Source: Desulfovibrionaceae bacterium (GTDB lineage Bacteria > Desulfobacterota > Desulfovibrionia > Desulfovibrionales > Desulfovibrionaceae). From it: DNA of 64,000 nucleotides. Below, piece after piece: positions 1 to 8,006 of this stretch (position 1 is its first letter; every line of letters starts with the position of its first letter). The notes under the pieces are model-generated. The model was not told the DNA's origin and ran no database searches. It saw only the letters and a program-made list of their open reading frames with translations. The DNA lies in NCBI GenBank assembly GCA_009783025.1, contig WRHY01000002.1, positions 1-64,000 of the forward strand, in the 5' to 3' direction. A program made the translations under genes and the position numbers.

Positions 1-1
1 C

Positions 2-57
2 CCGGAAAACGGCTTTGCCGTTTTCCGGATATGGGGGTGCAGGGGCATCATGCCCCT
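2..57. repeat. Double-hairpin intergenic element (family C, copy 1)
   Basis: Two adjacent hairpins. The first has a perfect 12-bp stem (2-13 with 17-28, loop TTT). The second pairs GCAGGGGCA with TGCCCCTGC around TCA. A similar arrangement occurs at 46981-47063, where a GAAAAC-containing hairpin is followed by GGGTCCAGGG-type and GGAGGGGC-type hairpins, so this is a repeated module. It lies upstream of the first gene and may terminate a gene to the left of the window. No clear T-run follows the first hairpin. Confidence 0.6.
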
Positions 58-183
58 GCCGGGGAGGTTTGGAGGTGTGGCCAGTGATGGTAAAGCTCAC
101 GTGTATCCCATTGGTGGGTGTCGATGTAGTGAGACCTTTGCGTCACTGGTTCGCGCCCCTCCAAAAAGTTAACAGGAAAAACT

Positions 184-801
184 ATGAAAAAGCTGCTGAC
201 GACTTTAGCGATGTGCTGCTTTTTGTGCTGTGCGCCCGCCTTTGCGGCGTCTTTGCAGCCGGGACCCAATGTGTCTCTGCAAACTCCCGGTGATTGGGAG
301 AGTGTGAGCAGAGATTTCGCTATCCTGACCCATCCTGCGGTGTACCGACTGCTCAATGCTGTGGACGCAGGTGCGCCCGAACTCAAGCAGGTGGGCTGGC
401 TGATGAAGGGAAATACCCTGCAAGGCGCGTATAGCGTCAGTTTTCGCCAGAGCGGCATGGGCAAGGCTTTGCGTATTTTACAAGAGGCCAAGGGCGCAGA
501 GCGCGAAAAAGCGGCTAACACTTTTGCCGATACCTTTGCCGGAGTGATTCAGGCAGGCTATGACAAACGCGGCGTTCACGTCGGGGCTATAACTGCCGAA
601 ATCATTGAGGCTGGAGCGGATATGATCATGGTTATGGACACCATGCTGCGGGATGAATCAGGCGAATTTATGCGTTCGGAAACAGTGTTTCTGCATGGCG
701 ACAGCATGCTCAGCATCAGCGCGGTACATGACCTGAAGGCCGGACAATCGGTTGCTGCGCAACTGGAGGCCATCCCGCTTTCGGTACAGTGGAAAAATTG
801 A
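184..801 (+). CDS. Secreted protein of unknown function
   Basis: A 205-residue protein I do not recognise. It begins with a clear Sec signal peptide (MKKLL, then a hydrophobic run ending near AFA|ASLQPG at about residue 22), so the mature part should be periplasmic or outer-membrane attached. The rest is a mixed soluble sequence without cysteines or obvious metal motifs; an alanine-rich helical stretch lies at about residues 95-130. It is a single gene in front of gyrA, on the same strand, with about 64 bases between. The start is the ATG after the purine-rich AACAGGAAAAACT. Function unknown. Confidence 0.8.
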   Translation: MKKLLTTLAMCCFLCCAPAFAASLQPGPNVSLQTPGDWESVSRDFAILTHPAVYRLLNAVDAGAPELKQVGWLMKGNTLQGAYSVSFRQSGMGKALRILQEAKGAEREKAANTFADTFAGVIQAGYDKRGVHVGAITAEIIEAGADMIMVMDTMLRDESGEFMRSETVFLHGDSMLSISAVHDLKAGQSVAAQLEAIPLSVQWKN

Positions 802-865
802 AATAGTTTTGGTTTATAACAAACTTTTTTACAGCATGATTTATTGACCTGAGGATCATCACCCT

Positions 866-3334
866 ATGTCGCAAAGCACAGATAGCCGGGAAGTACGGCC
901 CGGCATCAGCATAGAAAAGGAACTGCGCAAGTCGTATCTGGAATATTCTCTGTCCGTGATCATTGGGCGGGCCATTCCGGACGTGCGTGACGGCCTGAAA
1001 CCGGTGCACCGGCGGATCATGTTTGCCCAGCACGAACTCGGCAACAGCTACACCCGTCCGCCGAAAAAGGCCGCCCGCGTCGTTGGTGACGTTATCGGTA
1101 AATTCCATCCGCACGGCGATTCGGCCGTGTATGACGCCCTGGTGCGCATGGCGCAGGATTTTTCCATGCGCGATCCCCTGGTGGACGGACAGGGCAACTT
1201 CGGCTCCATTGACGGCGACGCGCCGGCGGCCATGCGCTATACCGAAGTACGCATGTCCCGTCTGGCCGGGGAATTTCTGGCCGATATCGAAAAAGATACG
1301 GTCGAGTTCCGGCCCAACTACGACAACACCTTGGAAGAGCCCTCGGTGTTGCCGGCCAAGGTTCCCAACTACCTGCTCAACGGCACCTCCGGCATAGCCG
1401 TGGGCATGGCCACCAACGTGCCGCCCCATAACCTGGGGGAATTGTGCGATGCCCTTCTGGCCCTGGTGGATGACCCTGAGTGCACGATCTATGACCTCAT
1501 GGAGTATGTGAAGGGGCCGGACTTTCCCACGGGCGGCGTGGTATACGCCGGAAAAGGCCTGGAGGACGCCTTCACCGGCGGACGCGGCTCGGTCAAGATC
1601 CGCGGCGTGGTGGAAGTGGAAACGCGCAAAAAGGGTGGGGAAGCCATTGTCATCCGGGAAATTCCCTATGCTCTGAACAAGTCAAGCCTGGTGGAAAAAA
1701 TAGCGGCTCTGGTCAACGACCGCCGTATCGAAGGCGTGTCCGACCTGCGGGACGAATCCGATCGCCGGGGCATCCGTATCGTGCTGGATCTCAAGCGCGG
1801 CACCATCCCGGACATCATCATCAATGCGCTGTACAAATACACGCCGCTGGAAACGTCCTTTGCTTACAACATGCTGGCTGTTGTGGGCAACCGGCCGCAA
1901 CTGCTGAACCTGAAGTCCGCCCTGACCTATTTTCTGGAACATCGGCGCGAAGTGGTCATCCGGCGCACGCGTTTTGACCTGAAACGTTCGGAAGCACGGG
2001 CGCATATTCTGGAAGGTCTGCGCATTGCCCTGGATAATATTGACGAAGTGGTGGCCCTGATCCGGGCTTCAAAAACGCCGCAGGAAGCCAAAGACGGCCT
2101 TATGGAGCGCTTCGGCCTGTCCGAATTGCAGTCCCAGGCCATCCTGGACATGCGACTGCAACGCCTGACCGGCCTTGAGCATGAAAAACTGCTTGAAGAG
2201 TATAAGGAACTCATTAAGAAAATTGAATACTTTAAGTCGATTCTGGAAAATGACGATGTTCTGCGCGGCGTTATCCGGGACGAAATAGCCGAACTGAAAG
2301 CCACCTTTGCCACGCCGCGCAAAAGCGCCATTGAATATGACGACCTGGCGGGCATTGATATTGAGGATCTCATTCCGGACGAGGACGTGGTAATCACTCT
2401 GTCCCGGCGCGGCTATATCAAGCGTACCACTCTGGATAATTACCAGCAGCAACGCAGAGGCGGCAAAGGCATAGCCGGACTGCACATGAGCGATGACGAT
2501 GTGGTGCAGGACTTTTTAACCACGTCCAATCATCAGTACCTGCTTCTGTTCACCAACAAGGGCCGCATGCATCAACTCAAGGTGCACCAGGTGCCCGAGG
2601 GCAGCCGCACGGCCAAGGGCGCGCATATCGCCAACCTGCTGCCTTTGGACAAGGACGAGTGGGTAACCACGGCCCTGACCGTGCGTGAGTTCAACCCGAG
2701 CCAGTATTTCCTTTTTGTGACCAAAAAGGGCATGGTTAAACGCTCCGACGCTTCCATGTATGCCAGGAGCCGCAAGAGCGGCCTGATTGCCGTGGGCCTG
2801 CGCGAAGGCGATGAGTTGATCACGGTGCGCGAGGTGCAGGAAAACTGCCAGGTGGTGTTGACCACCGAGGCCGGTCTGGCTATCCGCTTTGACTGCGGGG
2901 ATGTGCGTCCTACCGGGCGCGGCGCGTCCGGGGTCAAGGGCATTGCCCTGCGCGGCGTGGACAGTGTGGTTGCCTGCGTTATCGCCAAAGAGGCGGATGA
3001 GGAAACCTCGATCATGACCATTTCCCGTAACGGCTACGGCAAGCGGACCAAGCTGGATCTGTACCGGGTACAGTCGCGCGGCGGCAAGGGGATCATTAAC
3101 TTCAAGGCCACGTCCAAGACCGGGCCGGTTATCGGGGCCATGCCGGTTTCCGATAACGACGCCTTGTTGTTGCTTACGTCCACCAACAAGATCATCCGGA
3201 TCGGGGTGGAAGAGATCCGGAGTATCGGCCGGGCCACGCAGGGCGTGCGCCTGGTAACGATGGATGAAGGCGCCTCGGTGGTCGGCTTTGACCGTATTGA
3301 CGACGGCGGGGAAGAAGGTGAGCAGGCAACCTAA
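866..3334 (+). CDS. gyrA: DNA gyrase subunit A
   Basis: Cleavage and religation subunit of DNA gyrase, which introduces negative supercoils with GyrB. At 822 residues it has normal length. The N-terminal breakage-reunion domain carries the catalytic tyrosine in [11 protein letters not shown] (Tyr125). The quinolone-resistance region reads [17 protein letters not shown], with the wild-type Ser and Asp at the two classic resistance positions, so no target mutation is visible there. The C-terminal beta-pinwheel holds the GyrA box QRRGGKG at about residue 530, which separates it from ParC. The start is the ATG following TGAGGATCATCACCCT. The 3' end sits just ahead of the next gene, suggesting co-transcription. 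Confidence 0.98.
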   Translation: MSQSTDSREVRPGISIEKELRKSYLEYSLSVIIGRAIPDVRDGLKPVHRRIMFAQHELGNSYTRPPKKAARVVGDVIGKFHPHGDSAVYDALVRMAQDFSMRDPLVDGQGNFGSIDGDAPAAMRYTEVRMSRLAGEFLADIEKDTVEFRPNYDNTLEEPSVLPAKVPNYLLNGTSGIAVGMATNVPPHNLGELCDALLALVDDPECTIYDLMEYVKGPDFPTGGVVYAGKGLEDAFTGGRGSVKIRGVVEVETRKKGGEAIVIREIPYALNKSSLVEKIAALVNDRRIEGVSDLRDESDRRGIRIVLDLKRGTIPDIIINALYKYTPLETSFAYNMLAVVGNRPQLLNLKSALTYFLEHRREVVIRRTRFDLKRSEARAHILEGLRIALDNIDEVVALIRASKTPQEAKDGLMERFGLSELQSQAILDMRLQRLTGLEHEKLLEEYKELIKKIEYFKSILENDDVLRGVIRDEIAELKATFATPRKSAIEYDDLAGIDIEDLIPDEDVVITLSRRGYIKRTTLDNYQQQRRGGKGIAGLHMSDDDVVQDFLTTSNHQYLLLFTNKGRMHQLKVHQVPEGSRTAKGAHIANLLPLDKDEWVTTALTVREFNPSQYFLFVTKKGMVKRSDASMYARSRKSGLIAVGLREGDELITVREVQENCQVVLTTEAGLAIRFDCGDVRPTGRGASGVKGIALRGVDSVVACVIAKEADEETSIMTISRNGYGKRTKLDLYRVQSRGGKGIINFKATSKTGPVIGAMPVSDNDALLLLTSTNKIIRIGVEEIRSIGRATQGVRLVTMDEGASVVGFDRIDDGGEEGEQAT

Positions 3335-3344
3335 CCTCTCCACA

Positions 3345-4169
3345 ATGCGTTTGTATGTCGGAACGCTGCTGCTGCTGGCCACGCTGCTGTTGACCGGCTG
3401 TCCGCTGGAAGAGGTGTTGTCCAAGCCCAACAAAGACGACCTGACCTTGGCCGAGGAGGCCTTGGGCGAACGCGATATCGGTGACGCGGAAATGTATTTT
3501 GAGCGTTACCTGCGTAAAAATCCGGACGGAGAAGACCGCTGGGAAGTCTGGTTGCAACTGCTGTCCATTTCCCTGGATATTCGTCAGGATAAGGCCACAG
3601 CCGGGGACTACCTTGAGATTATGCTCTCGGAGTTCAACGCCGATCCGCCCAAGCGACGGCACATCCAGATGGCCCTGGCTGGTTTGTACAAGGATATGCG
3701 GCTGTTTTCCCGTGCCTTTTCCCTGTGGGAAGCCTTGGCCACGGACCCTGATCTGTCCTCTGAAGAGCGCGCCCTTGTCTACCGCGAGCTTTCCCACGCC
3801 TACCTGCGCCGCCTGGAGTTCACCTCGGCCACCGACATGCTCGGCCTCTGCCTGCAACTGGACGTGCGCCCGGACACCAAGGCCGACTGCCTTTATGCCC
3901 TGGCCGAAACCCAGATGCTGACCGACAAGCTGGGTGAATCCGAACAAGCCCTGCGCGATCTGCTCCGCCTGACCGATATTTCCACGGATCGCAGAGTCCT
4001 GGCCACCTTTATCCTGGCCGATGTTCTGGAGCAGCGGGATAAACTTCAGGAAGCCGCCTCGCTCTTTGAAAGCATCCGGGAAACCTACCCCAATACCAAA
4101 GTGGTTACGGTCCGCCTCAGCGCTCTGAAGGACAAAATGGGTCAAAAAAAGAGCGGCAAAAAGAAGTGA
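3345..4169 (+). CDS. TPR-like outer-membrane lipoprotein
   Basis: A lipoprotein of about 274 residues. The signal peptide MRLYVGTLLLLATLLLTGC ends in a good lipobox (LLTG|C). The body is a helical repeat of TPR type: recurring LAL, YRELSHAYLRR, YALAETQ and LATFILADVLEQ helices, with a lysine-rich tail. It resembles tetratricopeptide proteins placed beside gyrA in Desulfovibrio, but its role is unknown; an envelope scaffold is the simple guess. A GTG at 3318, inside the gyrA end, is an alternative start preceded by GAAGAAG. The gene overlaps the following methylthiotransferase by four bases (GTGA), so the two are translationally coupled. Confidence 0.8.
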   Translation: MRLYVGTLLLLATLLLTGCPLEEVLSKPNKDDLTLAEEALGERDIGDAEMYFERYLRKNPDGEDRWEVWLQLLSISLDIRQDKATAGDYLEIMLSEFNADPPKRRHIQMALAGLYKDMRLFSRAFSLWEALATDPDLSSEERALVYRELSHAYLRRLEFTSATDMLGLCLQLDVRPDTKADCLYALAETQMLTDKLGESEQALRDLLRLTDISTDRRVLATFILADVLEQRDKLQEAASLFESIRETYPNTKVVTVRLSALKDKMGQKKSGKKK

Positions 4170-5506
4170 CCGGACAAAACACATTTTTTCTCGCCACGCT
4201 CGGCTGTAAAGTAAACCAGTATGAATCCCACGCCCTGCGCGAGGCCTGGCTCGGGCGCGGTCTGCGCGAAACAAAGGACCCGGCCCTGGCCGGGATCATT
4301 CTGGTCAATTCCTGTGCTGTCACGGCCAAGGCTGTTGCTGACGTGCGGGCCACGGTACGGCGTTTGAACAGGGCCGCTCCCGGGGCGGCAATCATTATCA
4401 GCGGCTGCGCGGCCGAAGTCCTGGAAAAAGAACTGGCCGGGCTGCCCGGCGTGTGGGCCGTAGTGGGCCAAGCCGACAAAGCCGGTCTGCTCGCGGCTCC
4501 TCCTTTTACAGCGGTGGATAGCAAGGAGACGGCATACCCGCCCTTTGCCGTTTCCGGGTATGACCGTTCACGGGCCGTCCTGAAAATCCAGGACGGCTGT
4601 TCGCACGGGTGCGCTTACTGCATTGTTCCCCTGACCAGAGGCCGGGCCAGATCCCGTGCTTATGCGGATGCCGTGGAAGAGGCCGGGCGGCTGCTCCGGG
4701 CCGGTTTCCGGGAGATTGTCATCAGTGGCGTGAACTTGCGCCAATACACACTGACTTCGGAGGGGGATGCCGGAGGCGACTTCTGGGATTTTCTGTCCCG
4801 CCTCGACGCGGCCTTGGCGCCCGAGTGGCGGGGCAGGGCGCGCTTGCGCATCAGTTCTCTGGAGCCGGGACAACTCGATCATAACGCCCTGGAGGTGCTG
4901 CAAGCCTGTGCGATGCTTGCGCCGCACCTGCATCTTTCTTTGCAGAGCGGCAGCCCCTCAGTGCTCTGGCGCATGGGGCGGGGACATTATGATCCGGCCT
5001 CTCTGCCGGAGTTTTTTACCGCCTTGCAGCGGATATGGCCTGTATTCGGGCTTGGCGCGGACCTTCTGACCGGATTTCCCGGCGAAAGCGAGGCCGAGTT
5101 TGCCCAGGGCCTGGAACTGTGCAGGGCTCTGCCCCTGACTTATGCCCATGTGTTTCCCTATTCAAGACGGCCCGGGACCAGGGCGGCTGGTATGCCGGAT
5201 CAGGTGCCGCCGGAAGTGAAGAAAGACCGGGCCGCCCGGTTGCGCGCGCTAGTGCAGGAGAAAAAGGAACATTTTTTCCATTTCCTGCTCACCCTTCCCC
5301 GCTTGCAGGTAGTGTTTGAAGACCGGGAAGAGCAGGACGGCTCTGCACCGCCCCGTGGGGTATGCGAATTTTATGCTGATTGCACCCTGGGTAGCGCTGA
5401 CAAACCGGAGCACGACCTCCCCCGGCGCGAAATTGTCACAGTGCGGCCCCTTGCCGTGCGGAAAAACAACCTTGTTGTCGAGCCCGCACATGGTGCAAGA
5501 GACTGA
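4166..5506 (+). CDS. mtaB: tRNA t6A37 methylthiotransferase MtaB
   Basis: A radical-SAM methylthiotransferase of the MiaB/MtaB class that adds a methylthio group to t6A at position 37 of tRNAs reading ANN codons. The UPF0004 domain opens with TLGCKVNQYESHALRE, giving the first of three cysteines for the auxiliary cluster (also NSCAVT and ISGCAAE). The radical-SAM motif CSHGCAYCIVPLTRGRARSR (CX3CX2C) lies at about residue 148. The KVNQYES signature favours MtaB over MiaB (usually MNxxDSE). The GTG start at 4166 overlaps the preceding stop. The C-terminal TRAM region is short and diverged. At 446 residues it is a normal size. Confidence 0.9.
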   Translation: MTGQNTFFLATLGCKVNQYESHALREAWLGRGLRETKDPALAGIILVNSCAVTAKAVADVRATVRRLNRAAPGAAIIISGCAAEVLEKELAGLPGVWAVVGQADKAGLLAAPPFTAVDSKETAYPPFAVSGYDRSRAVLKIQDGCSHGCAYCIVPLTRGRARSRAYADAVEEAGRLLRAGFREIVISGVNLRQYTLTSEGDAGGDFWDFLSRLDAALAPEWRGRARLRISSLEPGQLDHNALEVLQACAMLAPHLHLSLQSGSPSVLWRMGRGHYDPASLPEFFTALQRIWPVFGLGADLLTGFPGESEAEFAQGLELCRALPLTYAHVFPYSRRPGTRAAGMPDQVPPEVKKDRAARLRALVQEKKEHFFHFLLTLPRLQVVFEDREEQDGSAPPRGVCEFYADCTLGSADKPEHDLPRREIVTVRPLAVRKNNLVVEPAHGARD

Positions 5507-5508
5507 AC

Positions 5509-5814
5509 ATGGGCCGGATGCCTGCTTTCCCTCTGATTTTTCCTAAAAACAAACGCCGCTCCCGCAAAGGGCGCGTTCTCCCGCCTGCCCGCCGATCCGC
5601 GCGCTGCTATGTCTATATTGATCCCTCACAGGTGCATCTTTTCCGCTACTTTCTTGAAGCCGAAGAGAACCTTGGCATTATGACCGTGGTTGACCGTTGG
5701 CGGGCGGCCCTGCTGGTTCGCTTCTCTCCGGATCAGGAACGCCGACTGTTCGAGCGCCTGGAGGAAATGCGGGCAGTCGTCTCCTTTACCGGACCGTTCA
5801 GAGGCCCTAGCTAG
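5509..5814 (+). CDS. DUF4911-type small protein
   Basis: A 101-residue protein with a basic N-terminus (about 30 residues rich in R and K), followed by a compact alpha/beta segment: YVYIDPSQVHLFRYFLEAEENLGIMTVVDR, then RAALLVRFSPDQERRLFERLEEM. This layout matches DUF4911, a family I know mainly from deltaproteobacteria and often beside mtaB. The gene starts two bases after mtaB, so it is almost certainly co-transcribed and may act in the same tRNA-modification context. No catalytic residues are evident and the function is unknown. Confidence 0.75.
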   Translation: MGRMPAFPLIFPKNKRRSRKGRVLPPARRSARCYVYIDPSQVHLFRYFLEAEENLGIMTVVDRWRAALLVRFSPDQERRLFERLEEMRAVVSFTGPFRGPS

Positions 5815-5873
5815 CGCATAGCCCTCCGGCCAGATTGCCTCCTCCCCGCTTTCGGGATAGTATTCTCTGCACT

Positions 5874-6275
5874 ATGCCGGACCTGGTTACCATAGCCTCA
5901 GGCCTTGACTTACAGACCGCCTATCTTGCCCGCGCCAGGCTTGAAGGTTCCGGTATCTACTGCTTCCTCGCCAATGAGTCTCTCATGCATGTCCATTATC
6001 CGCTTTTTTCTTTTGGCGTGGGTGGCGTGGATCTGCGCGTATTAAAAAGCGATGTGCCGGAGGCGCTGGAAGTGCTGGCAGGCAGGGAATTGGACGAAAC
6101 GCGCGAGTCAGACGCCTTTCCTGCGCTGGAACAATGTTGTCCGGAATGCAAGAGCACGGAGTTCACGCGAAACCGCTCCGGCTGGCTGCGGGGAGTTTTG
6201 TTGACTCTTTTCGCTATCCCGTTGCGTTTGCCGCGTGATCGCAAAACCTGTAAAGCTTGCGGGCACAGATGGTAG
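5874..6275 (+). CDS. DUF2007-like protein with C-terminal zinc ribbon
   Basis: A 133-residue protein. Residues 1-75 look like the DUF2007 'putative signal transducing protein' fold: LVTIASGLDLQTAYLARARLEGSGI, then a VDLRVLKSDVPEALEVL helix. The C-terminus has paired cysteines CCPEC and CKACGH around a short hydrophobic stretch (LRGVLLTLFAIPL), suggesting a small zinc ribbon interrupted by a possible membrane anchor. The ATG at 5874 is preferred to the in-frame start at 5835 because the domain begins there. A large hairpin follows and probably ends the transcript. Function unknown. Confidence 0.75.
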   Translation: MPDLVTIASGLDLQTAYLARARLEGSGIYCFLANESLMHVHYPLFSFGVGGVDLRVLKSDVPEALEVLAGRELDETRESDAFPALEQCCPECKSTEFTRNRSGWLRGVLLTLFAIPLRLPRDRKTCKACGHRW

Positions 6276-6314
6276 TAAGCGAAAGAGTATCCGGCGCAAC
6301 AAGGCGATAAAAAC

Positions 6315-6355
6315 AAGAAATCCTCGTATAACCATTGGTTATACGAGGATTTCTT
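6315..6355. terminator. Long bidirectional hairpin between the DUF2007 gene and tRNA-Pro
   Basis: A perfect 19-bp stem (6315-6333 with 6337-6355) with loop ATT. Both arms end in AAGAAA/TTTCTT. It lies between convergent transcription units, the plus-strand small gene and the minus-strand tRNA, and so is placed to stop both. Confidence 0.75.
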
Positions 6356-6362
6356 GAAATTC

Positions 6363-6440
6363 TGGTCGGGATGAGAGGATTCGAACCTCCGGCCTCAGCG
6401 TCCCGAACGCTGCGCTCTAGCCAGACTGAGCCACATCCCG
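6363..6440 (-). tRNA. tRNA-Pro(CGG)
   Basis: On the minus strand the 7-bp acceptor stem CGGGATG pairs with CATCCCG, followed by discriminator A and an encoded CCA (plus-strand TGG at 6363-6365). The anticodon arm is CAGCG-TTCGGGA-CGCTG, giving anticodon CGG, which reads the proline codon CCG. The T-arm contains GGTTCGAATCC. All four arms form and no intron is present. Confidence 0.95.
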
Positions 6441-6827
6441 GTACAGGGTGGATTTATATGCCAAGCTTTCGTATCTTGCAAGAAAAAAGCGAGTGCGGTC
6501 TTGTTTATTGAACTACGTTAATTTTTTAAGTATATTTAGATTGTTGGGAGGAGCATTCATGTATGGAGCACAACGGGGAGAGCTTCTTTTTCCGCTCGGG
6601 CCTTAGACAAGAAGCGTTGTGCCTTTTGCATTTCCGTGACATAGTGAAGCAATAATTGCGCAGTTTGTTGTTAGCGCTGCTAACCTGGGTTTATCTGTGA
6701 TGCGCATCACAGGGCGTTGGCGCAAAAAAGTTATATTGCACACCTCTTTGCGTGGTAATGATGTTTTGGCGGTGACGAATCTCCGCCGCGTTGGGAACAT
6801 ACCTGTTTGCCGGTGAAGGAGATTTTC
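6441..6827 (+). promoter_or_regulatory. Leader region of the chemosensory operon, with a CRP/FNR-type operator
   Basis: A 387-base region upstream of cheB. It contains a perfect 18-base palindrome CTGTGATGCGCATCACAG (6695-6712) that matches the CRP-family pattern TGTGA-N6-TCACA; Desulfovibrio carries several CRP/FNR proteins such as HcpR, so the binding protein cannot be named. A second inverted repeat, GTTAGC-GCT-GCTAAC, lies at 6670-6684. A 15-codon reading frame with a strong GGGAGGA ribosome site runs 6559-6606 (MYGAQRGELLFPLGP); it may be a leader peptide or chance. Confidence 0.5.
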
Positions 6828-7895
6828 GTGATAAAGGTTCTGGTTGTTGATGATTCCGCCTTTGTCAGGCGCACTTTGGTCGGCATTATTGAAAAAGACA
6901 AAGATATTCAGGTTGTTGCAACGGCCTCCAATGGAGAAGAAGCTGTTGCCAAGGCAAAGCAGTATGATCCCGATGTCATCACCATGGATGTCGAGATGCC
7001 GAAAATGAATGGTCTGCAGGCCTTGGAACATATTATGAAGGAGCACCCCTGCCCGGTGATCATGGTCAGTACCCTGACCAGTGAAGGGGCGGACGTGACA
7101 CTGCGGGCTCTGGACCTGGGAGCGCTTGATTTCATGCCCAAGCTTAACGCCGGTTCCGCATCGGACATGCAGCATCTGGAAAGCGAATTGAACCCCAAGC
7201 TGAAAGCTCTGGCCCGGCGCAAGGCATTCATGCGGCTGAAATTCAGGAATACTACCGGAACTGCAACAGCGGCGGGAACGGCTACGGTCAGGCCGGCCCC
7301 AAAAGGCGGGGCAGGGCCTTTTGACTTGGTGGCCATTGGTGTTTCTACCGGCGGGCCGCCTGCCGTGCAGAAAGTGCTGTCCGCTCTGCCGGGCAATTTT
7401 CCGGCGCCCATCCTCATTGCCCAGCATATGCCCGCGGCCTTTACCGGGCCTTTTGCCGTCCGGCTGGATGGCCTGTGCGAACTGAGCGTGAAAGAGGCCG
7501 AACCCGTGGAACGGGTTAAGGCAGGTCATGTGTATATCTGTCCCGGCGGCAAGCACCTGCGGCTTGAGAACCGCGGCGGCGTTCTGACCGCCGTGGTCAC
7601 GGAGGAGCCTAAAACAGCCTTGTACAAACCGTCGGCCAACGTGCTCATGGAAACAGTAGGGCTTGCCTTGGGTCGCCGGGCGCTTGGCGTCACGCTTACC
7701 GGCATGGGCAACGACGGGCTTGAAGGGACCAAGGTGCTCAAGGCCAAGGGCGGCTGGGCCATTGCCCAGAACGAAGCCTCCTGCGTGGTATACGGCATGC
7801 CCAAAGCCGTAGTCGACGCCAATTTGGCGGATGAAATTGTTGATATAAACGATATGGCCGCGACTATTCTTGCCCACTTTGCCGGTAGGGTATAA
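6828..7895 (+). CDS. cheB: Chemotaxis response regulator/protein-glutamate methylesterase CheB
   Basis: Removes methyl groups from (and deamidates) chemoreceptors when phosphorylated by CheA. The N-terminal receiver domain has VVDDSAFVRR, the phospho-acceptor Asp in ITMDVEMP, and a conserved Thr/Ser and Lys (VSTLTSEG; FMPKLN). A proline/alanine-rich linker follows at about residues 140-165. The CheB_methylest domain shows the catalytic triad: Ser in GVSTGGPP, His in AQHMPAAF and Asp in GMGNDGLEG. I place the start at the GTG at 6828 because AAGGAG lies six bases upstream and the receiver domain begins directly. First gene of the operon. Confidence 0.95.
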   Translation: MIKVLVVDDSAFVRRTLVGIIEKDKDIQVVATASNGEEAVAKAKQYDPDVITMDVEMPKMNGLQALEHIMKEHPCPVIMVSTLTSEGADVTLRALDLGALDFMPKLNAGSASDMQHLESELNPKLKALARRKAFMRLKFRNTTGTATAAGTATVRPAPKGGAGPFDLVAIGVSTGGPPAVQKVLSALPGNFPAPILIAQHMPAAFTGPFAVRLDGLCELSVKEAEPVERVKAGHVYICPGGKHLRLENRGGVLTAVVTEEPKTALYKPSANVLMETVGLALGRRALGVTLTGMGNDGLEGTKVLKAKGGWAIAQNEASCVVYGMPKAVVDANLADEIVDINDMAATILAHFAGRV

Positions 7896-8006
7896 AAACA
7901 TACGGAGAAGCTGCTTTGTCGTTGCTGCGGACCCTCGTTGTTCTGAATACGATCAATACAGATGTTAGGGCGTTGTCCCTTACCTGCGCATCATATGGAG
8001 TACTTC

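Noticed and set aside
2516..3433. A 305-codon frame antisense to gyrA
   Set aside because: Shadow of gyrA; low-complexity His/Gly-rich translation.
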